A stretch of DNA of 64,000 nucleotides from Bacteroidetes bacterium HGW-Bacteroidetes-8. Its GTDB lineage: Bacteria > Bacteroidota > Bacteroidia > Bacteroidales > UBA932. The notes under the pieces were generated by a model. It ran no database searches and was not told the origin of the DNA. It saw only the letters and a program-made list of their open reading frames with translations. The stretch spans positions 414,278 to 478,277 of the forward strand of contig PHCZ01000001.1 of NCBI GenBank assembly GCA_002840895.1, in the 5' to 3' direction. Positions 35,419 to 43,836 of the stretch are shown here, piece by piece. The translations under genes and the position numbers were made by a program. Positions within the stretch are counted from its first letter, which is position 1, and each line of letters starts with the position of its first letter.

Positions 35419-38400
35419 TTAAAATGTTGCCATAATACTGAATGTAAATTCAGGGCTTGTATTAAGAATAAAATTACCCATCATATCAGGTAAATATTCC
35501 GGATCTTCGTGATACTTATTGAATGCAATTATCCCCAAATTCCTTCCCTGTAAAGTGAAAGTCATTCTGCTGAACATCTTCGGCAGAATCTTTCTGTCCA
35601 GGGAGTAGGCAAGGCTTATTCGCTGGAAACGAATATGTGCAGCACTCTCTGTGAGTTGACTTCCATAGTTGACAGGGTATGTATACCAGATAGTTAGTGC
35701 TCTTACCTGTGCACCGGTGAGTTCATAAGGCATTTTGGGAATATTAGTCTTAAGTTCATCTCCCGGATTTTTCCACATCTGCTCAAACTCTTTTGCGTAG
35801 TGCGAGATATAGTTGCCCTGAGCAATACCAAATAGGTCGTTGTTGCTTACCCGGAAGGGTGCAGTATGCTGGTAAACGTGACCGAATTTATAGGAGAGCA
35901 ATACAGATAGTTCAAAGCCCTTGTATGAAAAAATGTTATTCCAAGAACCGTAGTTTGGAGCAAGTGTAGTACCCTCATACTTCAGATCTGCAAATTTGTA
36001 ATTTGTCCAGGTTGGATTTTGAGGTGTTCTCCAGTTATATACAGAGTCTTTAAAAATGAATTGCGGATATCCATTTGCATCCAGTCCACCCCAAGGCATA
36101 GAGACCAGATTAAAACGTGGTCTGCTCTGAACTACCCTATACTGTTGATACATTAAAGCAGTTGATATTGAGGTGTTGTTAAGGATTATATCTTTGTCAG
36201 TTTTTGTTATAACATTGCTGTTATGTGAGTATATCAACTGAGTCCTCCACGAGAATGCTCCTTTTTTAAGTGTGTGCGCTACAGTTATGTCTATCCCATT
36301 GTTTTGAATGGCACCAACATTAAATTTGGCGCTTGTGAAACCATAAGTACTGTTTATGTTCTTTGTGGCGAGCAAATCTTCGCTATTCTTAAAGTAGTAA
36401 TCTACTGTTCCCGAAATTCTATTATTAAGCAGCGAGAATTCAAGACCAATATTGACCTGTTTAGTCTTCTCCCACCTTAACTCCGGATTTGCCGGGTTGG
36501 AATATTTAGCTCCTGGCAGAGCAAGTGTAGAGTTGGTGTAAGAGCCTCCAATAGCTGCTATTGCATAGGGACTTGTAGATTTATCTACATTACCGCTTGA
36601 GCCGTATGTTGCCCTCAACCTTAGTCTGTCAACAAATGAGAGTTTGAAAAAGGGCTCTTTATCAATTGACCATCCAAGACCTAACGACCATAAAGGTACC
36701 TGCCTGTATTTTGGAGAGTCCCCGAACATATTGGACTGGTCCAACCTCCAGCTTGCGGTGAAGTCATACTTGTCGTTGTAATTGTATGCAACATTCCCGA
36801 ACCACGATACAAATCTGTCAAGTTTATCGTAAAAGTTGTAGATCGTAGTCCATTGAGCTTGTGGGTCTATAAAGTAGGGACTTTGATTTGCCATCAGATT
36901 TCGCGGAAATTTGGTAAGAAAGTCCAGTTGTGGAACATATGCTAAGGTTTGAGGGTCATAGCCATAACGACGCACATTGGATCTGTCACTATTCTGTTCC
37001 CGGATCTCTATACCTGCAAGAGCTACTACATTATGTTTATCAAATGTTTTGTTGAAAAGTGCAGTAGCAAGTAAATTGTGAGCGTAGTTTGTTCCATACT
37101 GGTGTTCCAGAATTCCACCCTTTGGTACAGGCAAAAGTGAAGGTTGGGCATATGTATTCACCAGATTTCTAACCAGAAATGTCTGTTCATTATAGTAGTT
37201 CTTTTGTTTGGAAGATCCGAACTCATACTGATATTTTGCATCTATAGTGAGTATATCTCCAAACGGTTTTACCTGAACACCACCCTGCAATCTTGTACTT
37301 ACACTCTTGACTGTATTGTCCATATTGTCCCACTCCTGCTTGATGTTCCATTTCCAGTCATAAGGGAAGTAACTATACATTCTCACAACATCATCACGAA
37401 TTTGTCTACCTGTTGAGATACCTGTATACTTGCTCATAGATGTATAGTCTCCATTTTCGTCCAATATCCTTTGATGTTGAGGAATACTAAACAGATCTGT
37501 CATCGTTACTCCGTTCTTCTCTTCATTCCTGAGATTAAGATTTACACTGGTAGTAATTGTAAGCCACTCAAGTGGCTTGGCCTGATTTGAAAAATTGACA
37601 ACAAACCTATCATCGTTGTTGCCTTTATTGTGTGCCAGATCCTTGTCAAATGCTATTGAAAAGCGGTAGTTATTGAATCCTACCCTCTGATTTACAGAGA
37701 CGTTATACTGTTGGTGGACACTATTTTGCAAGAAGTAGTCGGAGAACTCATTTCTATTATCATATGTTTGCATCTGGTATTCCAGATCAAGCAGATCTTT
37801 TTGGGTAAGAATTCCATCCCTTACCCTAGCCCTTACATAGAAATAGTCCGGTAAATTTGAGTATTCGGTAGCACTGGTTGCATTATTTGTATACCAGCCC
37901 GCCTCGTATCTGCTCTTCTCTATCTGGAAGTAGGTCTCTGGGTTGCAATATGGTAATCTATTTACATCCGGCTTAGGCTTGAATGAGAAGTTTGTAGAGA
38001 AATTGACCTCCGGTTCAGAGATTTTAGCACTTGTCTTTTTAAGATTGATAACGATAACTCCGTTTGCAGCTCTTGCCCCGTAAATAGAGGCTGCTGCTGC
38101 ATCTTTCAAAACAGTAACACTCTCTACATCGTTTGGGTTAATTGAATTAAGAGCTCTTGAGAGGTTCTCAAAATCAAGGGCGTCGTCCTGACTTGTGCTA
38201 TGGCTAATATCTACCTGAAGAGGAAATCCGTCTACTATGATCAAAGGTAGTCTGCTTGCATTTATTGTTGCAACTCCCCTTACAGATATTCCTGTATTTG
38301 GGTCGTGATTCAAACCACTCAATGTTCCGTTGATGATTTTATCCTGGATACTGTAGGATAGAGTTCTCTCCAACTCTTTTGTATCTATCTTGGAAAAAGA

Positions 38401-39078
38401 ACCTGTTGCTCTCTCTTTAGGTAGCGTCTGATATCCTGTTACATAAACCTCCTGTAAGAGAGCCTCATCTTCGTTCAAAGCTGCGTTGATAACAGCTCTG
38501 CCATTTACAGGAATCTCCTGAGTAACATAACCAATAAATGAGATTGTCAGAGTCGCATCCGTTGGTACATTGTTAAGGGTAAATTTACCTTCAAGATCTG
38601 TTGTTGTACCCAGGCCTCTTACCCCTTTTACCATTATATTGGCATTTGGAGCAGGAGATGAGTCTTCGGCAAAGAGAATTTTACCCGATACCGAAATTTT
38701 GACGACTTCGGTTTGGACACCGCTTCTTTGCTGGATTACAATCTGTTTGTCGTTTAGAACGTAGGTAAGGTTAGTCTTTAAAAAAACTTTGTTTAAAATT
38801 GACACCATTGTCTCTTCATAGGCCTCAATTGAAATCTTAGGAAGAGATTCCACCTGCGAATTTTTGTAAAAAAATTTGTAAGTGGAGATTCTTTCAATCT
38901 CTTTAAAGAAGTCGATTATATCAACATCTTTAAGATTAATTGTTATCTTCTCCTGCTGGTTACCTCCCAATAGAAGTGGAGGAAACAGAAGTGAGAAAAG
39001 TACCGGCAATATTAAAAAAAGCCGTTGCAAGTGTCTTTCATTGAAGCACTTTTTTCTCCATTTTGAAAAAGTTTTCAT
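35419..39078 (-). CDS. SusC/RagA family TonB-linked outer membrane protein with N-terminal STN domain (cassette A)
   Basis: 1219 aa; STN region INLKDVDIIDFFKEIERISTYKFFYKNSQVES; VTVLKDAAAASIYGARAANGVIVI. Confidence 0.96.
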   Translation of the reverse strand: MKTFSKWRKKCFNERHLQRLFLILPVLFSLLFPPLLLGGNQQEKITINLKDVDIIDFFKEIERISTYKFFYKNSQVESLPKISIEAYEETMVSILNKVFLKTNLTYVLNDKQIVIQQRSGVQTEVVKISVSGKILFAEDSSPAPNANIMVKGVRGLGTTTDLEGKFTLNNVPTDATLTISFIGYVTQEIPVNGRAVINAALNEDEALLQEVYVTGYQTLPKERATGSFSKIDTKELERTLSYSIQDKIINGTLSGLNHDPNTGISVRGVATINASRLPLIIVDGFPLQVDISHSTSQDDALDFENLSRALNSINPNDVESVTVLKDAAAASIYGARAANGVIVINLKKTSAKISEPEVNFSTNFSFKPKPDVNRLPYCNPETYFQIEKSRYEAGWYTNNATSATEYSNLPDYFYVRARVRDGILTQKDLLDLEYQMQTYDNRNEFSDYFLQNSVHQQYNVSVNQRVGFNNYRFSIAFDKDLAHNKGNNDDRFVVNFSNQAKPLEWLTITTSVNLNLRNEEKNGVTMTDLFSIPQHQRILDENGDYTSMSKYTGISTGRQIRDDVVRMYSYFPYDWKWNIKQEWDNMDNTVKSVSTRLQGGVQVKPFGDILTIDAKYQYEFGSSKQKNYYNEQTFLVRNLVNTYAQPSLLPVPKGGILEHQYGTNYAHNLLATALFNKTFDKHNVVALAGIEIREQNSDRSNVRRYGYDPQTLAYVPQLDFLTKFPRNLMANQSPYFIDPQAQWTTIYNFYDKLDRFVSWFGNVAYNYNDKYDFTASWRLDQSNMFGDSPKYRQVPLWSLGLGWSIDKEPFFKLSFVDRLRLRATYGSSGNVDKSTSPYAIAAIGGSYTNSTLALPGAKYSNPANPELRWEKTKQVNIGLEFSLLNNRISGTVDYYFKNSEDLLATKNINSTYGFTSAKFNVGAIQNNGIDITVAHTLKKGAFSWRTQLIYSHNSNVITKTDKDIILNNTSISTALMYQQYRVVQSRPRFNLVSMPWGGLDANGYPQFIFKDSVYNWRTPQNPTWTNYKFADLKYEGTTLAPNYGSWNNIFSYKGFELSVLLSYKFGHVYQHTAPFRVSNNDLFGIAQGNYISHYAKEFEQMWKNPGDELKTNIPKMPYELTGAQVRALTIWYTYPVNYGSQLTESAAHIRFQRISLAYSLDRKILPKMFSRMTFTLQGRNLGIIAFNKYHEDPEYLPDMMGNFILNTSPEFTFSIMATF

Positions 39079-39084
39079 AGTTTT

Positions 39085-39171
39085 GCATCGTTTCTGGTTA
39101 ATATATATTTATTGATCGGTTTTTGCGGGAGGGATTAAAGTTTACCAGGCCTTAGGATCTCCCGCATTTTT
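39085..39171 (+). ncRNA. Candidate cis-antisense sRNA opposite the susC 5' leader (cassette A)
   Basis: Plus strand: TAGTTTTG (39078-39085) then a conserved segment ending in the GCGGGAG...CTCCCGC hairpin plus ATTTTT (39125-39171); same arrangement in cassette B. Confidence 0.4.
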
Positions 39172-40353
39172 CTATTTATAATCTACAATTATAAGTCTCC
39201 CTTTATCAATTCTATACCTCACTTTTGCACTGATAGCCACCGTTTTAATCGCAGCTTCTATATTTTCTCTGTCAAATTTTCCATTGAAGCGCTCACTCTC
39301 AGAGATTGATGACCGGTTAATTATCTCCACACCGTACCACGAGGAGAGACTTTCGATGAGTTCATTGAAAGAGAGCTCTTTTAAGACCAATATTCCATCT
39401 TTCCACTGAGTCATAGATTTTGAATCTACACAGCTCACAGAGCTCTCTCCCTGCTTGCGGTTAAAGAAAAACATCTCATCAGGGCTGATTATCCTGCTCT
39501 CCTTTCCTGTATGAACCTTTACAGAACCCTCTATCAGAATAACCGAGGAGTTGTCAGATCCTTTTTTTGATTCTATGTCAAATGTTGTCCCAAGAACCTC
39601 AACGCTCAAATCATCTGTTTTTACAATAAATGGGACATCAGATTTTTTTACATCAAAGTATGCACGTCCAACCAAGGTTACATCTCTGGACTCAGAATTG
39701 AAGCTTACAGGATATCTTAAGCAGGAGTTGGAGTGAAGATACACCTTTGTCCCGTCGGAGAGGATGATAACGAACCTCTCACCTGCAGGAATTGAAACGG
39801 AGTTATATTTAAGGCTATCACTTTTGTCGGTAAGAAGCAGACTCTCTTTACTGTAATCTATCTCTCTTGGATTTGTCGTAGTAAGGCTCTGGTGGTATCC
39901 ATCGATCATCTCAATACTCTCTTTTAATGGATTGATTATCCTCCCGTCTGCTAACTCTACCTTTATAGATTCTGAGTTGTACTTTAGGTCGGAGAATAGA
40001 ACATTATCATATCTACCGGAGATTTTTAAAATTTCAAATAATGAGAAGAGTCCGAATATCAGCAGAATTACGGCAGCAGAGGATGCAATATAGAGGAGCC
40101 TTTTTCTGAAAAGCTCTCTTCTTTTACTGTTTCTTATATATATCAAAAGAGATTTTAATGATCGGTCTATCAACTCTTCACCGGGTTGAATGTTTTGAGC
40201 AGCGTGCCAAACCTCTTTAAACTGTTCAAAATATCTCTCATTGTCGATGTTTTTTATCCACTCTACAAATAACTCAACTTCTTGATCACTAGCTCTCCCT
40301 GAGAGCATTTTTGACAACACAAAATCTGTCACTACACCCTTTTTCTCTTGCAT
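39172..40353 (-). CDS. FecR-family anti-sigma factor (cassette A)
   Basis: Central TM; VSIPAGERFVIILSDGTKVYLHSNSCLRYPVSF, VTLVGRAYFDVKKSDVPFIV. Confidence 0.94.
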   Translation of the reverse strand: MQEKKGVVTDFVLSKMLSGRASDQEVELFVEWIKNIDNERYFEQFKEVWHAAQNIQPGEELIDRSLKSLLIYIRNSKRRELFRKRLLYIASSAAVILLIFGLFSLFEILKISGRYDNVLFSDLKYNSESIKVELADGRIINPLKESIEMIDGYHQSLTTTNPREIDYSKESLLLTDKSDSLKYNSVSIPAGERFVIILSDGTKVYLHSNSCLRYPVSFNSESRDVTLVGRAYFDVKKSDVPFIVKTDDLSVEVLGTTFDIESKKGSDNSSVILIEGSVKVHTGKESRIISPDEMFFFNRKQGESSVSCVDSKSMTQWKDGILVLKELSFNELIESLSSWYGVEIINRSSISESERFNGKFDRENIEAAIKTVAISAKVRYRIDKGRLIIVDYK

Positions 40354-40398
40354 CTTAAAATAGTATTTATTCTAAGACGTATAAGAATGATGTAACCC

Positions 40399-40983
40399 CT
40401 AAAATAGAATAAAATTTTTAAGTTTTTCTCTGAGCTTGGTTAATGCAATCGTCATCTGATTCTCCACTGTCTTTACAGAGATATTGAGGCTGGATGCAAT
40501 TTCGGCGTGAGAATATCCCATCACTCTGCATCTGATAAAAATCTCCCGGCACCTCTCCGGCAGTGAGTTTATCGAGTTCTGAACAGCCTTTCTTGTTTCA
40601 GATCCCTGAAGTTTAATCTCTGCCTCAGGGTTCTGAACCACACCATACATATAAATATCCAGAAATCCCTTCTCCTCATATTTTTCGAGAACTCTTTTTT
40701 TGCGGATAATATCTATGCATCCGTTGTAAACAGATCTATAGAGATAAGATTTTAAAGAGTCGTTGATATTCAATGATTTTCTTATATCCCATAAATGACA
40801 GAATGTGCTCTGGATACACTCCTTTGTATCGCTTTCGTTGTTTAGAATTCTAAATGCATATGAGTAGAGATTGGTGTAGTACTTTAAAAAAATATACTCA
40901 TAAGCCTCCTCTTTCCCATCTTTTAGTGCATCGAGAAGAGTTTTGTTACTTGAAAAAAAATTATTAGGAGTATTATCCTGCAT
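40399..40983 (-). CDS. RNA polymerase ECF sigma-70 factor (cassette A)
   Basis: YEYIFLKYYTNLYSYAFRIL, SLPERCREIFIRCRVMGYSHAEIASSLNISVKTVENQM. Confidence 0.94.
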   Translation of the reverse strand: MQDNTPNNFFSSNKTLLDALKDGKEEAYEYIFLKYYTNLYSYAFRILNNESDTKECIQSTFCHLWDIRKSLNINDSLKSYLYRSVYNGCIDIIRKKRVLEKYEEKGFLDIYMYGVVQNPEAEIKLQGSETRKAVQNSINSLPERCREIFIRCRVMGYSHAEIASSLNISVKTVENQMTIALTKLREKLKNFILF

Positions 40984-41021
40984 CTCTTTTAGTCTGTTTT
41001 TATATGGGACGATATCATCTC

Positions 41022-41029
41022 CAAATTTA
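41022..41029 (-). promoter_or_regulatory. Putative -7 box (TAAATTTG) for the cassette A sigma factor
   Basis: TAnnTTTG on the minus strand 39 nt upstream of the start at 40983. Confidence 0.4.
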
Positions 41030-41052
41030 TAAAATTATTCAACCGGAAACTA

Positions 41053-41088
41053 AAAAAGAGGTCGGAAGATATCTACCGGCCTCTTTTT
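41053..41088 (-). terminator. Terminator of cassette B (after tlpA)
   Basis: AAAGAGGCCGG-TAGATATCTT-CCGACCTCTTTTTT on the minus strand. Confidence 0.8.
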
Positions 41089-41122
41089 ATCCACTACTAA
41101 CGTACTCAACCTAACAAATTAT

Positions 41123-42220
41123 CTACTCTCCAAAAATCTCTTTCAGTTTGTTTTTTAACTCCTCTCCTCTTAAGTTATAACCACACAGTTTACCCTCTTT
41201 ATCCAGAAGAACAGAGTAGGGAACACCTGTCATTCCATATGCAAGACCAAAGAGTTTTGCTACGGGACACTCCCATCCTACAAGGCTGGAAACCTGATTC
41301 TTCCAGGGGAGATTGTCATCTTTGACTGCCTTGACCCACTTCTCTCTATCCTCATCAATAGAGACACTCATTACAGTAAACCCCTTAGGGTGGTATTTAT
41401 TGTATAGTTCAACCACATTCTTATTCTCTGCTCTACACGGGGCGCACCAGGAGGCCCAGAAATCCACAAGAACAACACTACCTCTTAATGAAGAGAGGGT
41501 TATCTTCTTGCCTTCGGGATCCTTTAGTGTAAAATCGGGAGCAACTTTTCCGTAGTCAACCCTGCTCATAATGTCTGTTCTATCTCTTAACCTGTTTGTA
41601 TACCAGTTTTCCGGTGTTGATGGGTCAAAAATGCTCATAAGCTCGAATAGACCTTTATAGTCTAGATAACCGGTACCTGCAGATAGGAACATCGGGGCTA
41701 TAATTGTATTGTTATACTTTTTAGCAAAGTTTTTCCTGAATTCATAAAATGCATCGTAAGATTTTTGATTCTCTGCCATAAGAGCTCTTTTTTTGCCAGG
41801 GTCACCCTCTGCTTTTATTGCAGCCCTCTCCCTGTTTATCTTCTCATCTAAAGGAGCAACCTCACTCTGATAGATATTCCAGGCATCGTTGGATGCTGTC
41901 CCTTTTGCTTTTATTGTAGAAGGTTTTCCAAATTCACCTGAGATTGTAATTGTACCAGGCTCAATAAAGAGATTAGGCAAAGTTCTCACATTTCCTACTA
42001 GCAGCGTAGATACTGTTCCAAGAAATTTTTCCCTCTTCTCAATCACAAAACTCCCTGCTTTAATATTACCGGAATTTAGAGTATCCCCGTCAAACTGGTT
42101 AATAATGTATACCTTACCATCAGGAGCTCCCGTTATGTTACCTTTTATGGTATATCCTGTTTTATTTTGTGCAGAGAGTGCTAATGGAAGAATCAGAAGC
42201 ATTATAAATAATTTTCTCAT
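41123..42220 (-). CDS. DUF4369/TlpA-like thioredoxin protein, CAPC active site (cassette B)
   Basis: Signal peptide; VVLVDFWASWCAPCRAENKNVVELYNKY. Confidence 0.92.
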   Translation of the reverse strand: MRKLFIMLLILPLALSAQNKTGYTIKGNITGAPDGKVYIINQFDGDTLNSGNIKAGSFVIEKREKFLGTVSTLLVGNVRTLPNLFIEPGTITISGEFGKPSTIKAKGTASNDAWNIYQSEVAPLDEKINRERAAIKAEGDPGKKRALMAENQKSYDAFYEFRKNFAKKYNNTIIAPMFLSAGTGYLDYKGLFELMSIFDPSTPENWYTNRLRDRTDIMSRVDYGKVAPDFTLKDPEGKKITLSSLRGSVVLVDFWASWCAPCRAENKNVVELYNKYHPKGFTVMSVSIDEDREKWVKAVKDDNLPWKNQVSSLVGWECPVAKLFGLAYGMTGVPYSVLLDKEGKLCGYNLRGEELKNKLKEIFGE

Positions 42221-42258
42221 AATGTTTTTTTTGATGATAATGATAATTGATTAATAAT

Positions 42259-43818
42259 TTAATTGTCGGTAATAGGTACCTCTACACCCAAACTGTTGAA
42301 ATATTTAACTCCCGTAATACTTCTCTCATTCTGTTCAAGTTCTGAGTTCATATCAATATATGGCTTGAAGATAGGCCATACCAATCGTGGATCGTTTGCA
42401 GGGACCTCAATTCTCAGTGAGCCCAGGTTGTGAGAGAATGGCTGGTTGAGTCGCTTAAGATCGAACAGACGTAAGTCTCTGCCAAACAACTCCCGCCTTC
42501 TCTCCAACAGCACTCTCTCCAGCACCTTATCTTTGTTGTTCTGAAAATCTGTAGGAGTAAGCGCTGTGAATGTGCCTGTTTTGTATCTCTTCATACAGAT
42601 AGCATTGATGTCATTTAGCGCCTCCTGAAGCTTTCCATCCCTTGCATTGCACTCTGCTCTTGTAAGGTACATCTCTGCTGTCTGGATTGGAACGTGGCAG
42701 GCAGAACCTCCGGTAGAACCATCTGTTTTGTATCTGTAATTATAAAAATCGAACACATAGGTTGCTGTTTTTGCGGTGATCTTTCTGTTGAGAGCAATTG
42801 CATTGAATTTAAGAGTTCTTCTAAGGTCTTTTGTTATAAAGGAACCATCCGGATTTTTTGTGAAATCGGGATATAACTTATTAAAGGACATTGTGTCAAG
42901 AATGTGGTAAGAGTTTGTTGGAGTTGTGTTTGCATTCTTGGCATATGCTTTCCACAAAAGCGTCTCCTCGTCTGTATTCCTCGACACACCTATTAGGTTA
43001 GAGTAGAAGTCTACAGTTCCGGTAAAAATGGTATTATAATCATACAAGTAGTTTCGTATTAAAAGCGCTTTGTTTGAGTACTCCAAAGCCTTTGCATAAT
43101 TACCCATATAGAGATATGCTCTTGCAAGAATTGCATAGGCACTCACCTTTGCAGGACGGTGCTTAAACTGATTTACATCGTCCGGCAAATCGGGAACAGC
43201 CTCTTCAAGTTGACTGATAATTAGTGTATATACATCTTTTACGGAGCTTCTTACCAAAGGTGGTAGAGCAGCAGGGTTGTTTATTATTGGAACCCCTAAT
43301 GTGTTAGCCGCATTAGATTCATTGTACACAGGGGCATAAAGGTTTACAAGAAGGAGGTAGGCGTAAGCCCTGTGAACTTTCGTTTCGGCTATCAGTTGCT
43401 TTTGCAGTTGTGCGTTATCTGTTGCCTTGACAATTTCTGACAGGATTGAGCTGCACAGAGAAACTATATAATACTGGTTATTCCAGTTTACCTCATTTGT
43501 AAACGTAGGGGCCTCATATGTCCAGATTGTGTTTTTAAATACATATAAGTTTTTAATGTGTTCAGTTGTAGTTGTATATGTATTCCATTTTACTGAGTCA
43601 AAGTAAACATTATCTGTTAGCAAATCTACAAAGGACATTGTTAGGGAGAGTGAATAGGAGTACCTTGAATTATCTACATAATCCAGCAATTTTCTAAAGT
43701 CTGCCGTTGATTTTGCAATTACCTGGCCTCTCGGGAGCACCTCCAGAAACTCTTTTTCACAGGATGTCAAAACACTTGTAAAGAAAAAGATTGCAACTAT
43801 ATATTTTATTGTTTTCAT
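42259..43818 (-). CDS. RagB/SusD family lipoprotein (cassette B)
   Basis: VLTSCEKEFLEVLPRGQ; AETKVHRAYAYLLLVNLYAPVY; LLERRRELFGRDLRLFDLKRLNQ. Confidence 0.94.
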   Translation of the reverse strand: MKTIKYIVAIFFFTSVLTSCEKEFLEVLPRGQVIAKSTADFRKLLDYVDNSRYSYSLSLTMSFVDLLTDNVYFDSVKWNTYTTTTEHIKNLYVFKNTIWTYEAPTFTNEVNWNNQYYIVSLCSSILSEIVKATDNAQLQKQLIAETKVHRAYAYLLLVNLYAPVYNESNAANTLGVPIINNPAALPPLVRSSVKDVYTLIISQLEEAVPDLPDDVNQFKHRPAKVSAYAILARAYLYMGNYAKALEYSNKALLIRNYLYDYNTIFTGTVDFYSNLIGVSRNTDEETLLWKAYAKNANTTPTNSYHILDTMSFNKLYPDFTKNPDGSFITKDLRRTLKFNAIALNRKITAKTATYVFDFYNYRYKTDGSTGGSACHVPIQTAEMYLTRAECNARDGKLQEALNDINAICMKRYKTGTFTALTPTDFQNNKDKVLERVLLERRRELFGRDLRLFDLKRLNQPFSHNLGSLRIEVPANDPRLVWPIFKPYIDMNSELEQNERSITGVKYFNSLGVEVPITDN

Positions 43819-43836
43819 ATTCTAGATTTTTTATTT

